From NCBI GenBank assembly GCA_031265715.1, contig JAISCG010000156.1, forward strand, positions 1 to 18,571: DNA of 18,571 nt, read 5' to 3'. The position numbers were made by a program, and so were the translations under genes. Position 1 is the first letter of the stretch; each line of letters begins with the position of its first letter. This document shows, piece by piece, positions 7,706 through 16,676 of this stretch. The notes under the pieces are model-generated. The model made no database searches. It saw only the letters and a list, made by a program, of their open reading frames with translations, and was not told the DNA's origin. Source of the DNA: Holosporaceae bacterium (GTDB lineage: Bacteria; Pseudomonadota; Alphaproteobacteria; UBA3830).

Positions 7706-8281
7706 TTGTTAGTGTGGGTGTTATTCGGGATAATATTGCTGATTATCAGCATCGGGGATTTTTTATTTTTCAGAATAGAAGACGAATACCTGCTTGCTCT
7801 CATCGTTCTCTATATCGTTTCGTGCATTTCCGGAGTATCCGGAGGAAATTTCTGCAATGGTTTGATGACGGCAACCATAACTTTTGTCGTTACCCTGGTT
7901 ATGAATCACTGCGGTTTAATAGGCGGCGGCGATGTAAAAATGCTGTTTCCGGTGATCCTGCTGGCAGAAAATAATCTGTTAACATTTTTGATAGGAATTT
8001 CGGTTGGAGGAGCGGTTTTATCAATTATCTACATCATTTTCGGTCGACAAATCTTTTTCCTCAGGAGAAAGGTCGTATCTTATTTGTGTTTTTTCAAAAA
8101 AAAGAAAAATAAGTTCACTTTTTTAAAGGTTATTTTACTTTCATTAAATAGAATCGATAAAAGAATAGTTGCACTGAGGCATTATACCTTCAGTGCGGTG
8201 AGGCAAGAAATCCCGTATGGGATAGCAATATCCTGCGGAGGTTTCTATGTAATTTTGGAAAATTTAGCGGCCGGGTTGTGA
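7706..8281 (+). CDS. tadV: Type IV prepilin peptidase of the Tad system (TadV/CpaA)
   Basis: 191 residues, a hydrophobic A24-family aspartyl protease of the inner membrane that cleaves Flp prepilin leaders. The two catalytic aspartates are Asp18 (ISIGDFLFFRI) and Asp76 in the conserved GGGDVK. The C-terminal PYGIAIS motif is typical of CpaA/TadV. The start is taken as TTG 7706 because GGAG (7695-7698) lies seven bases upstream; GTG 7712 would be too far from it. A lysine-rich cytoplasmic stretch (FFKKKKNK) is encoded by long T and A runs around 8089-8110. It is the first gene of the Tad locus and ends one base before cpaB. The small CpaA/TadV type lacks the N-methylation domain of PilD. Confidence 0.9.
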   Translation: MLVWVLFGIILLIISIGDFLFFRIEDEYLLALIVLYIVSCISGVSGGNFCNGLMTATITFVVTLVMNHCGLIGGGDVKMLFPVILLAENNLLTFLIGISVGGAVLSIIYIIFGRQIFFLRRKVVSYLCFFKKKKNKFTFLKVILLSLNRIDKRIVALRHYTFSAVRQEIPYGIAISCGGFYVILENLAAGL

Positions 8282-8282
8282 C

Positions 8283-9869
8283 ATGAACAGTAAAAAACTA
8301 CTTCCTGCTCTTATGGCTCTCGTGGCGGCTTTTATCGTCACCGCAATTCTGGCGTTTTTTATATCCGGAAAAAGCGGACCGTCAGCTTCATCTCCCTCCT
8401 CTTCTGCTGCTTCGCTTCCGAAAAAGAATTCTGTAAGCGATATTTCCATGCCGGATATTCCCCTCATGGTAAAAGAAAACAAAAAAGAGAAAGAATGTCG
8501 GGTTTTGATTGTTTCCAAGGACATAAAAAGCGGTTCTAAGATAACTCTTGAAAGTTTAGCCTGGAAGACGTGGCCTCCCCAGGCAGTGCAGCCTTACTTT
8601 ATTGCAAAAAACGACAAAGACGTACCTCTAAACAATAAAGATGACTACAACAACGCGCTAAAAATGTGGGCTGCTTCGGATATTCCCGCCGGAGTCCCGT
8701 TAATAATGCGCATGCTTATCAACGAAGATCCTATCAAGAAAGAAAGGGAAGCTGCGGAAAAAAAGAAAAAAGAGGAAGAAGAGAAGAAAAGAAAGGCGGA
8801 AGAAGCAAAGAAAAAAAGCGCTTCGCTGAGGACCGGAATGCGGGCTCTTACCGTTCCGTTGGACCAAAAATCCACCATACCCGAAACCATGCTGGAAGTG
8901 GGAAATCGCGTTGATGTACTGGTTTCCGTTCAAAACAACAGTAGAACAAGAGTTTTCAAGTACGCTGCGATAAGAATATTGGCAGTTGACGGAATGACTT
9001 CCAAAACCAAAGTGGAGGATAAAAAAAGCGAAAAAAACACTTTCGAAAGAGGCGGTTTATTGACCGGGTTAAGCAATGTGAGCTCGCTGCTTTCGGTAAA
9101 GAATATCACCATAGAAATAAAAGAAGATTTGGTTAAAGAATTCCTTCAACGTCTCGGAAATAACGGAATTGTTTTATCACTGAGGAATCAAGAAGACATT
9201 GCAGACACCGAGGAGGGTCTGGTAACCGAAGAGTCCGAAAGTGAAAGAGAGCTGGATTCTGTTCTGCGTTCCATGGCGAAAATGAATCAGGAAAATTCTG
9301 CGGAGATTTTGAAAAAGAACAAAGAGAAAGAAAAGGATTTTTCAGTGTTAATCGACAAGATCAATTCCGCCGGAGTTAAACATTCAAAAGAAATCATGAT
9401 CAAAGAACAGCAGAACAAACGAGAGAAAAAACAGGCAGAATCAACACTTATCGAGAGTCTCAATTTTTCCGATCAAAACAGTTCGAAAAATGCGCTGCTC
9501 GAGGTTAAAAGACAGAAAGAGTTGAACGACGTCAATATGGCGTTGATTTTAAAGAGTATGAACAGTATTGCGAGTGCCGGAGAAAGTTCTGTCGGTAAAC
9601 AAACGAACTTTGGCAACAAGGTACTCGTAAAAAATGCTGAAACCGGAAGATATGAGATTGTCAGCGGAAAGATTATCGGAGAGGAGCCGGAAGAGGAAGG
9701 CAGTTCGGTCATCATACATCGGCATCAAGCTTCCGAAGTGGTGCAATTCGACGAAAACGGGAAAAAATTAGAAGCTAAGGACTCCTCGACAGAATCGGGT
9801 TTCGGAGGTTATACGAATTCGAAAAATTCCGGAATCGAGGAGAAAAGTTCTGCAGTTTCTGTGTCGTAA
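8283..9869 (+). CDS. cpaB: Tad pilus assembly protein CpaB/RcpC, unusually long
   Basis: 528 residues, against roughly 260-350 usual for the family. Residues 6-27 are an N-terminal membrane anchor. Residues 73-148 match the SAF-type domain (VLIVSKDIKSG, ITLESLAW, IPAGVPLIMRMLI). Residues 184-300 match the RcpC/CpaB beta domain (MRALTVPLDQ, VGNRVDVLVSV, and a later GIVLSLRNQED). Between them, residues 151-180 are almost only Lys, Glu and Ala, likely helical. Residues 305-528 form a polar, charged extension that I do not recognise. CpaB is a periplasmic, membrane-anchored protein that assists the CpaC secretin. The start follows the tadV stop by one base with no clear ribosome site, so translation is probably coupled. 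Identity is secure; the function of the added parts is unknown. Confidence 0.87.
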   Translation: MNSKKLLPALMALVAAFIVTAILAFFISGKSGPSASSPSSSAASLPKKNSVSDISMPDIPLMVKENKKEKECRVLIVSKDIKSGSKITLESLAWKTWPPQAVQPYFIAKNDKDVPLNNKDDYNNALKMWAASDIPAGVPLIMRMLINEDPIKKEREAAEKKKKEEEEKKRKAEEAKKKSASLRTGMRALTVPLDQKSTIPETMLEVGNRVDVLVSVQNNSRTRVFKYAAIRILAVDGMTSKTKVEDKKSEKNTFERGGLLTGLSNVSSLLSVKNITIEIKEDLVKEFLQRLGNNGIVLSLRNQEDIADTEEGLVTEESESERELDSVLRSMAKMNQENSAEILKKNKEKEKDFSVLIDKINSAGVKHSKEIMIKEQQNKREKKQAESTLIESLNFSDQNSSKNALLEVKRQKELNDVNMALILKSMNSIASAGESSVGKQTNFGNKVLVKNAETGRYEIVSGKIIGEEPEEEGSSVIIHRHQASEVVQFDENGKKLEAKDSSTESGFGGYTNSKNSGIEEKSSAVSVS

Positions 9870-9932
9870 GGTTTTTTGGTTGTGTGAGTTGCAAATTGAA
9901 TTATGCGGTATTTAAGTATTGGAGAGTATGGT

Positions 9933-11372
9933 ATGAAAAAAATAAGTTTTATTTTTGCCGGTTTTGCTCTTTTGGCCTGCCTTGTTTGTCATAAATCATT
10001 TTCTTCTGATGAAAGGGATAAAAAAAATGACAAAGAAAGCGAAGAAGCCCCGAAAGTGAGTAGAATACCTGCCGGTTCCGGAGGCAGAGAGTTGCGAGAA
10101 ATTGAACTGAACACGGTGAATTTTATCAAACTGGGCGCCAAGGTTGGGGAGATTTTCATTCCGAATCCTGCAGTTGCCGATGTGGAAATGTTGAGCGACA
10201 CCTCGATGTATCTGACAGGATTGGTTCCGGGAGTCACTTCTCTTCTGATACACGATAAAAACGGAAATGTCATCGCAAACTACGAAATACGAGTGACCTA
10301 CCCTCTTAAGGAAATAAAAAAAGCCGTTACGGAAATGCATCCGGATGCGCACGTCGAGATACTTTCGGTTGATAATTCAATAGTTCTGCGCGGAAAAGTT
10401 CCATCCCCGGAAGCGGCTGCAAGCGTTCTGGATATTGTGGGACGTTTCGTAAAAAGCGAAAAAATCATTAATAAGTTGTCGATTGAAACGGCAACCCAGG
10501 TAATGCTTAAGGTTAAAATAGCGGAAGTATCAAGAATTCTAAGTAAAAAACTTGGGATCAACTGGAAAGCACTCTCCCACGGACAGGACGTCACGGGAAT
10601 GAGTTACGGATTTATCTCCGGAGATGCAGCCTCTTTTCCGGCTTTTAGCACCGATGCCAGCGCATTAAAGGCCGATTTTGACGCGAAATCCATGGCCGGA
10701 AAGGTTGATGGAGGTCGCTGGTTAGTCCACGGGGGAGGAAGTAACGGTCTATCCGCTTTAATAGAAGCTTTGGCCAGCGAATCATTCGCCAGCGTATTGG
10801 CGGAACCGACTCTGGTTGCACTCTCCGGAAAAACGGCGACATTCAACGCCGGCGGTGAGGAAAGCTACACCGTGAGACAAACCGGCAGCGATTCCAACAC
10901 GACAGAATTTAAAAGCTGGGGCACAGCCATCGAATTTACCCCGATTGTCATGGCGGAAGACCGGATCAACATTACCGTAAAACCGACCGTCAGCACCATC
11001 GGCGCAAAAAATGCCGACGGAGTCCCGTCCCTCACAACAAAAGAGGCATCCACAACCGTCGAGCTGGGAAGCGGTCAAAGCCTCGTAATCGCCGGATTAT
11101 TGCAAACCACAAAGAGTTCCCACAGCACCGAAGCGCCGTTTTTAGCGGATTTGCCGTTGTTCGGGGCGCTTTTCAGAAATTCCAGTGTGGATATCAGTGA
11201 AAAAGAATTGGTAATTATAATTACGCCGTATATCGTAAAACCGTCGTCCAAGCAATTGAAAGCCCCCAATGATATGGTTCCGAGAATGTATTCTCCGCTG
11301 GAATCCATACTTACCAGAAAGTTTCATAAAAATATTAAACATGTCGGCAGTGCAGGTTTTTCGGTGAAATAA
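9933..11372 (+). CDS. cpaC: Tad pilus outer-membrane secretin CpaC/RcpA
   Basis: 479 residues. The protein forms the outer-membrane channel through which the Flp pilus passes. Residues 1-25 are a signal peptide (cleavage near FSS). Residues 54-123 match the pilus N-terminal domain (KLGAKVGEIFIPNPAVADVE, LTGLVPGVTSLLI). Residues 124-185 match a BON-like domain (HVEILSVDNSIVLRGKV). Residues 190-437 are the secretin domain, with LAEPTLVALSGKTATFNAGGE, a GQSLVIAGLL strand and LPLFGALFR...ELVIIITPYIV. ATG 9933 is preferred because GGAGAG (9921-9926) lies six bases upstream and the resulting signal peptide is conventional. An in-frame ATG at 9903 has no ribosome site. The gap to cpaB is 63 bp. Confidence 0.94.
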   Translation: MKKISFIFAGFALLACLVCHKSFSSDERDKKNDKESEEAPKVSRIPAGSGGRELREIELNTVNFIKLGAKVGEIFIPNPAVADVEMLSDTSMYLTGLVPGVTSLLIHDKNGNVIANYEIRVTYPLKEIKKAVTEMHPDAHVEILSVDNSIVLRGKVPSPEAAASVLDIVGRFVKSEKIINKLSIETATQVMLKVKIAEVSRILSKKLGINWKALSHGQDVTGMSYGFISGDAASFPAFSTDASALKADFDAKSMAGKVDGGRWLVHGGGSNGLSALIEALASESFASVLAEPTLVALSGKTATFNAGGEESYTVRQTGSDSNTTEFKSWGTAIEFTPIVMAEDRINITVKPTVSTIGAKNADGVPSLTTKEASTTVELGSGQSLVIAGLLQTTKSSHSTEAPFLADLPLFGALFRNSSVDISEKELVIIITPYIVKPSSKQLKAPNDMVPRMYSPLESILTRKFHKNIKHVGSAGFSVK

Positions 11373-11384
11373 AAGGAATTTAAC

Positions 11385-12062
11385 ATGAAAAAAACAGCGA
11401 TTTTTACAGTAATCTGTCTGCTTCCTGCGGGATGCCAAAAACAGTACCTGGCCGATGACGGATATGTTCCGGAAACAGTATCTATCGACGCAACAGAAAC
11501 AAAAAATATCAGTTTTTTCCCAACTTCCCGTGATTTCAGTCCGGACAGCGCAACTGTCGAAAAAATGACGCAACTCTTAAAAGATATTCATGCCGAAGAT
11601 ATAGAAAATATCGGTTTCATGTTGATATCCGACAGTGCAATTCCCCACGAAATCCAAGAAAAAGCCAAAAGAGAGATTTCTCATCTGATGGGAAGAATGG
11701 GCTTTTTGAACAGTCGTATAGTTGACTCGGGCACCTGCATTTACAAAAACGCAAAAGTGGGAATAAGAATCGACGCTCTGAAATACGAAACCAACGAAAT
11801 AAATTGCGATATGTGGTCGGAATACATCGGAGACATAGATACCAACAAACATTTGCCGAAGTACGGGGCGGCGACCGCGTTCAATCTCCTGGAAACGATA
11901 GGAAACAAAGCAGATTTGATATCACCCCGAAAGTACAGCGGCCAGGAAACATCTGCGGCCATTGAGTCAGCCGGAGTAACAGTTACCGGCGGTGGCGGCG
12001 GCGACTCAAGCAGTGCTGCCTCCGGCAGCGGTGGCGGAAGTAGTGGCAGTGGCGGGAAATAG
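11385..12062 (+). CDS. cpaD: Tad pilus lipoprotein CpaD, glycine-rich tail
   Basis: 225 residues. The signal peptide ends in PAGC, giving a lipidated Cys17. The -3 Pro is not the usual Leu, but the context is convincing. The C-terminal core has CDMWSEYIG followed by NLLETIGNKADLISPR, which matches the alphaproteobacterial CpaD pattern 'C..W...NL...i..p.DL..PR'. CpaD is an outer-membrane-associated partner of the secretin. From about residue 203 the protein ends in a Gly/Ser tail (GGGGG, GSGGGSSGSGGK) not usual for the family. AAGGA (11373-11377) lies seven bases before the ATG and the gap to cpaC is 12 bp. Confidence 0.87.
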   Translation: MKKTAIFTVICLLPAGCQKQYLADDGYVPETVSIDATETKNISFFPTSRDFSPDSATVEKMTQLLKDIHAEDIENIGFMLISDSAIPHEIQEKAKREISHLMGRMGFLNSRIVDSGTCIYKNAKVGIRIDALKYETNEINCDMWSEYIGDIDTNKHLPKYGAATAFNLLETIGNKADLISPRKYSGQETSAAIESAGVTVTGGGGGDSSSAASGSGGGSSGSGGK

Positions 12063-12097
12063 TTTCATAATCTGTTGTTATATAGGAGAAAGATATT

Positions 12098-13348
12098 ATG
12101 TCAAAAATAACTTCGTCTAATTTGCCCCATAATCTCGTAGGGTTTATGTGCGACCCGGTTTCGGAGCAGATAATAAATAATGTTATCAAAAGTCTCGGAA
12201 TGGCGTATTCGGAAGTTTTTGAGGGAGGTCTTACAAATATTGTTGAATTTTTGAAAGGCAACCGAACTCCCAAAATATTAATCGTTGATATCTCGGATTC
12301 CGAATTGCCGTTAAACGAAATTGTGAAAATAAAGGAGCACTGTTCGCCCAACGTAAATATCCTGGTGGTGGGAAGTCGCAATGACGTGGGTCTGTTTCGC
12401 GACCTGGTGGAAATCGGAGTTTCCGATTATTTGGTAAAACCTCTGAACAATAAATTGGTACAGCATGCCATAGAAACAGCCAACGGCCCTATGAAAAAAT
12501 ATACCGAAAAAACCGGAAAAATGGTGCAATTCATCAGTTCTGTGGGGGGAGCCGGAGCAACAACCGCAGCGGTAAACGTCGGATGGATTTTGGCCAATCG
12601 TCACTTTAAACGCACGCTGGTAATGGATATGGATTTTTACTACGGTACGACACACCTGATGCTGGATGTCAGAAGCGAAAATCCCTACCTTGACGTTCTC
12701 GAATCCCCGGACAAAATAGATGATTACTTTGTTGAAACCATTCTTAAAAGATGTGATCAAAGATTGTACTATCTCGGAGGATTGGTTGATATTCTGCGAG
12801 GAGTCAATGTCGAAATATCGGCATTTGAGGCTCTGATGAATCTCGTTAAACGACAATTCAATTATTTGTTAATTGATTCTCAACGGAGTGTGAGCGATAT
12901 GAACAAAGTGTGCATGGAAAAATCCGACAGCTTTGTAATTATGGTTGAGATGAGCGTCGCATCCGCCCATAACACTCTTCGTTTGTTGGAAGTAATAAAT
13001 GCAACCCAACAGGACAAAAAAATCATCGTCGCGGCCAACAAAATCGGATTATCCGCCGGAGGCGCACTCACGAAAGAATCATTCGAAAAGATCATAGACA
13101 GAAAAATCGACTATGTCATGCCCCTCGACGAAAATCTTGCCCTCGCGGCGGCAAACATAGGCCAGCCGATTGCTCTTTCGTTCAACCCGCTTACGGAAGC
13201 GATGGAAAACCTGAGCAATAATATTCTCGGAAAACAAGAAAGCCTGGATATAGAAAAAACCGTAATGAATGAAAAAAAGTGGACAATGGATAGAGTTAAG
13301 GATTTGGCGATCGGTACATTTGAAAAAGTTATAACTCAGCTAAAATAA
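12098..13348 (+). CDS. cpaE: Tad pilus localisation protein CpaE/TadZ (receiver-like plus MinD/ParA-like)
   Basis: 416 residues. Residues 12-128 form a receiver-like domain with ILIVDIS (Asp64) and LVKPL (Lys114). Residues 141-400 are a ParA/MinD-like ATPase domain, with a P-loop region SVGGAGATT and a following MDMDF strand. CpaE/TadZ places the Tad apparatus at its site in the cell, acting at the inner face of the membrane. The P-loop lacks both usual lysines: Val149 replaces the signature Lys/Arg and Ala154 replaces the Walker Lys. Loss of the Walker Lys is known in CpaE proteins, but here the first basic residue is gone too. AGGAG (12084-12088) precedes the ATG by nine bases. Confidence 0.9.
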   Translation: MSKITSSNLPHNLVGFMCDPVSEQIINNVIKSLGMAYSEVFEGGLTNIVEFLKGNRTPKILIVDISDSELPLNEIVKIKEHCSPNVNILVVGSRNDVGLFRDLVEIGVSDYLVKPLNNKLVQHAIETANGPMKKYTEKTGKMVQFISSVGGAGATTAAVNVGWILANRHFKRTLVMDMDFYYGTTHLMLDVRSENPYLDVLESPDKIDDYFVETILKRCDQRLYYLGGLVDILRGVNVEISAFEALMNLVKRQFNYLLIDSQRSVSDMNKVCMEKSDSFVIMVEMSVASAHNTLRLLEVINATQQDKKIIVAANKIGLSAGGALTKESFEKIIDRKIDYVMPLDENLALAAANIGQPIALSFNPLTEAMENLSNNILGKQESLDIEKTVMNEKKWTMDRVKDLAIGTFEKVITQLK

Positions 13349-13365
13349 ATTGACAGGTGTGAAAC

Positions 13366-14730
13366 ATGGCTTCAAACAATGCAACTAATAATGCAACCGG
13401 TAAAGATGGGTTAGCAGAAGAATCTCCGATTTTAACGGTCTTCCGAAAAGAAGCGCACGAAACCATGCTTAACAGAATCAACTTGGCTTCGGCCTTTAAG
13501 TTGACTCCGCAGGAATTGCGCGCCGAAATCGAGAACTTCATCTTCGATTTTGCCCAGGAACGACGTGCTCAGCTCACAAAACGCGAGCAAATAGGCATCG
13601 CCCACGAGCTGGTCAACGACATGATCGGTCTCGGACCTCTCGAAACATTGCTGGAAGACGATTCGATATCGGACATCGTAGTAAACGGTCCCCATCAAAT
13701 CTACGTTGAACGTAAAGGAATGATGCAACTGGCCTCGCTGAAATTCAGAGACGACTCTCACTTGCTGCAAATTGCCCAGAGAATTGCACACCGCGTCGGA
13801 AGACGCGTCGACACGTCAAGCCCGCTCTGTGACGCTCGTCTTCCGGACGGAAGTCGTGTCAATATTGTGGTGCCTCCGATTGCTCTGGACGGAGCATCGA
13901 TCTCCATTCGTAAATTTTCTAAAAAAGCCTTGGATTTGCGTACGTTGGCCGCGCACGGAGCCCTCACGGAAGAGATGGTGCAGGTTTTGCAAATAGCATC
14001 CACCTGCGGTCTGAATATCGTGGTTTCGGGGGGGACGGGTTCCGGAAAAACGACACTGCTGAACGCACTGTCCCAGCTTATAGACCCGCGTGAACGTATC
14101 GTAACGTGTGAGGACGCCGCCGAATTGAAATTGCAGCAGCCGCACGTGGTTCGCTTGGAAAGTCGCCCTCCGAACATTGAAGGAAAGGGAGAAATTACAA
14201 TTCGCGACCTGGTAAAAAATGCCCTTCGTATGCGTCCGGATCGCATCGTCATCGGAGAGGTTCGAGGATCCGAATGTATAGACATGTTACAGGCAATGAA
14301 CACCGGCCACGACGGTTCCATGTCAACGATCCACGCAAACAGAGCTCGAGAGGCATTTATTCGTCTGGAAAACATGGTCGCCATGTCAGGATTTGACCTT
14401 CCGAGCGAAATTGTTCGAGCTCAAATTGCCGGTGCTGTTAACCTCATCGTACAAACGGAGCGTCTGCACGACGGTTCAAGAAAAATTACGGAAATCGTTG
14501 AAGTTACCGGTATTAATGAAAGAGGAGATATAGAATATCAACATCTTTTCAAATTTGTACCTCTCGGAGAAAGCCCTGATCATAAAGTGTTCGGCAGGTT
14601 TGACGCCGGAACCGATCAGCCGATGTTCCTGGAGAAGGCTATCATCTATGGTCTGGACAAGGAACTGCTTACGATAATGAAAAATGCCATGGGAAAGAGC
14701 GGAGGCACCTCTTATGACTCAGATTATTAG
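13366..14730 (+). CDS. cpaF: Tad pilus assembly/secretion ATPase CpaF/TadA
   Basis: 454 residues, normal length. This is a hexameric type II/IV secretion ATPase at the inner membrane that powers Flp pilus assembly. Motifs in order: the N2 domain 'GLGPLETLLEDDSISDIVVNG' around residues 88-108; Walker A GGTGSGKTT at 222-230 (Lys228); an Asp-box region around ED249-250; Walker B-like RIVIGEVRG at 293-301 (Glu298); and the His box GHDGSMSTIHAN at 314-325. All are intact. AGGTG (13355-13359) precedes the ATG by six bases and the gap to cpaE is 17 bp. Its last codons overlap the start of tadB by 17 bases. Confidence 0.96.
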   Translation: MASNNATNNATGKDGLAEESPILTVFRKEAHETMLNRINLASAFKLTPQELRAEIENFIFDFAQERRAQLTKREQIGIAHELVNDMIGLGPLETLLEDDSISDIVVNGPHQIYVERKGMMQLASLKFRDDSHLLQIAQRIAHRVGRRVDTSSPLCDARLPDGSRVNIVVPPIALDGASISIRKFSKKALDLRTLAAHGALTEEMVQVLQIASTCGLNIVVSGGTGSGKTTLLNALSQLIDPRERIVTCEDAAELKLQQPHVVRLESRPPNIEGKGEITIRDLVKNALRMRPDRIVIGEVRGSECIDMLQAMNTGHDGSMSTIHANRAREAFIRLENMVAMSGFDLPSEIVRAQIAGAVNLIVQTERLHDGSRKITEIVEVTGINERGDIEYQHLFKFVPLGESPDHKVFGRFDAGTDQPMFLEKAIIYGLDKELLTIMKNAMGKSGGTSYDSDY

Positions 14731-15703
14731 TACTGTTATAATTTTTTTCACAGCTCTTATCTGTTTTTATATTACCTATAATCTTCTCGATCGTTCCGAG
14801 GAAGATAGTACGTTGAAAGATAAGATAGAAAAAAGAGTCAAAGAATTTTGCAAACATGAAGTGTCAGAGTCCGAACATGCCAGCCAGATTTCCACGTTCG
14901 CAAAAATGGAATATTCCGAATTTGGAGCATCGTCTGATTCGCAGTATAAGCTGGTCGGCCGAGTCCAACTTATCATGAAAAAAGCAAACATAACCGATAT
15001 TTCGGTGAGAAATTTTATAATAGTGTGTCTGGTCGGCGGAGTTGTATTCGCCGCGCTGATTATTCATTTTAATTTTTTAAATATCGGTTTGGGAATTCCG
15101 GTCGGCGGTAGCTTAGGAGCTTTTCTCGTCTACAATGTTTTCGCCTCAATGGCAGCAAAAAGGAAAATGGAATTTTTGCAGATGTTTCCGGACGCAATAG
15201 ATATGATGATCCGAGGCGTTAAAGCCGGTCTGAACATAGGTCGTATCATGAAATTGGTCAGCATTGAGTCAAAAGACCCCCTCTCAAGTGAATTCAAAAC
15301 GATCAGCCAAAAATTTGATCTGGGGGTAGAGCCCGAAAAAGTTCTGCTGGAAGCAGCTGAAAAAATAGACATAGAAGAATTTCGATTTCTGGTCGTCGCC
15401 CTGGTGCTGCAAATGGAAAACGGCGGCGTGCTGGCAGAAATTTTACAAAATCTCTCCTCCATTATAAGAAAAAGGCTGGAGCTCAATCTAAAGTTAAAAG
15501 CCATGTCAGCCGAAGCAAGAATGTCCGCCATAGTTATCAGCGTATTGCCGTTCGTTTTTGCAGGCATTATGGCCGTCATTAACCCGAATCACATAAAAGA
15601 ATTTGCCAATCCGGGCACGGGACAAACATTGTTAAAAGTAGCAATTACCTTGTTTAGTATAGGAACGTTTATGATGCTCAAAGCAACCAAAATAAAGGTA
15701 TAA
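14714..15703 (+). CDS. tadB: Tad pilus inner-membrane platform protein TadB
   Basis: 329 residues. TadB and TadC are GspF-like platform proteins that link the CpaF motor to the growing pilus. There is an N-terminal membrane helix (residues 3-23), a charged cytoplasmic part, a hydrophobic pair around residues 95-145, the T2SSF-type domain with FPDAIDMMIRGVKAGLNI and later FLVVALVLQMENGGVLAEIL, and terminal membrane helices after residue 270. ATG 14714 is chosen because GGAGG (14701-14705) lies eight bases upstream within cpaF. The longer in-frame ATG at 14684 would add a hydrophilic stub and has no ribosome site. The overlap with cpaF points to co-translation. Confidence 0.92.
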   Translation: MTQIISTVIIFFTALICFYITYNLLDRSEEDSTLKDKIEKRVKEFCKHEVSESEHASQISTFAKMEYSEFGASSDSQYKLVGRVQLIMKKANITDISVRNFIIVCLVGGVVFAALIIHFNFLNIGLGIPVGGSLGAFLVYNVFASMAAKRKMEFLQMFPDAIDMMIRGVKAGLNIGRIMKLVSIESKDPLSSEFKTISQKFDLGVEPEKVLLEAAEKIDIEEFRFLVVALVLQMENGGVLAEILQNLSSIIRKRLELNLKLKAMSAEARMSAIVISVLPFVFAGIMAVINPNHIKEFANPGTGQTLLKVAITLFSIGTFMMLKATKIKV

Positions 15704-15707
15704 AACA

Positions 15708-16676
15708 ATGGTACATGTACTTTATTTTCTCACGGCTTTTACGGTTTTCTTCGTTATCAAACCCTACGTCGATAAAATTGCCATCGGCCTTTTGGCCAGA
15801 CTCAGGCTCATAAAGAAAGTCAAAAATACGCAAAGAGGGGGATCTGTCGGCTATGATGAAGTGGGGGATAAAGAAAGCATAGGTCTCAGTTCCAAAGGTC
15901 CGATGTTCGGAACCAACTCGTTTTTCAATTTCATCGCAGAAAAAAACAAGGAGTTGGTAGAAGAAATGCAGACACTTCTGCAAAAGGCCGGCGTACGCCA
16001 AAATGATGCACTCGAAAAATTCCTGAAATCCAAAGTTAACTCCGCCATTTCACTGTTTTTCACGTTAATTCTCCTCTACTTCCTCAGTGATAATAGTGAC
16101 TTTCCGTTTCCGGCCGCAGTATTTGGTTCACTGTTATTGGCGGTAATCGGCGGACATAAATTAACCGATATGAATCTTGAACTAATTGCAAATAAAAGAA
16201 AAGAAGCCATTGAAAACGGAGTACCGGATCTGGTCGATCTCCTGGTCATTTGTTCGGAATCGGGACTCGATCTGAACAGATCCATCAGAAGAATAGCTCG
16301 AGAGCTGAGAACTTCCAATCCCATTTTGGCAGACGAACTCAGCCTGACGTCCATTGAGCTTGAAATGATCCCGGATCATCGCCAGGTTTTTAAAAACCTG
16401 GAGGACAGAACAAATTGTATGGAAATCAAGACTCTTTCCAAAACGCTCAGTCAATCGATAGAATACGGATCTTCACTGTCTGTAACCCTGAGAGACCTGG
16501 CAGTGGAATCAAGGCAGAAAAGAATGCTGAATGCTGAATCAAAAGCGGCTCAAGCTCCTACCTTGCTGACCCTTCCTATGATGTTTTTCATCATGCCGTG
16601 TTTGTTCATTGTTATGTTGGGACCGGTCATCATCGGAATGATGAAATCTTTTGGCGGAGGCGGCGGTGGCGGTTAG
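15708..16676 (+). CDS. tadC: Tad pilus inner-membrane platform protein TadC, ending in a glycine run
   Basis: 322 residues. The T2SSF domain is clear from VPDLVDLLVICSESGLDLNRSI onward, with DELSLTSIELEMI, a DRTN segment and the closing membrane hairpin LPMMFFIMPCLFIVMLGPVII. It partners TadB in the inner-membrane platform. The start is ATG 15708, four bases after the tadB stop, with AAGG at 15695-15698. The C-terminus is seven consecutive glycines after KSF. The glycine codons also carry the ribosome site for the next gene. Confidence 0.92.
   Translation: MVHVLYFLTAFTVFFVIKPYVDKIAIGLLARLRLIKKVKNTQRGGSVGYDEVGDKESIGLSSKGPMFGTNSFFNFIAEKNKELVEEMQTLLQKAGVRQNDALEKFLKSKVNSAISLFFTLILLYFLSDNSDFPFPAAVFGSLLLAVIGGHKLTDMNLELIANKRKEAIENGVPDLVDLLVICSESGLDLNRSIRRIARELRTSNPILADELSLTSIELEMIPDHRQVFKNLEDRTNCMEIKTLSKTLSQSIEYGSSLSVTLRDLAVESRQKRMLNAESKAAQAPTLLTLPMMFFIMPCLFIVMLGPVIIGMMKSFGGGGGGG
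16656..16668 (+). promoter_or_regulatory. Shine-Dalgarno and GTG start embedded in the tadC glycine codons
   Basis: GGAGG at 16656-16660 is formed by the glycine codons at the tadC terminus and lies five bases before GTG 16666. This choice gives the next gene a conventional lipoprotein signal (MAVRIFLFCCLFLVAC). A TTG at 16651 is in frame but precedes the GGAGG. Confidence 0.6.

Noticed and set aside
13758..14384. A 208-codon antisense frame opposite cpaF
   Set aside because: It lies across the most conserved part of cpaF and looks like a codon-bias shadow with no start signal.
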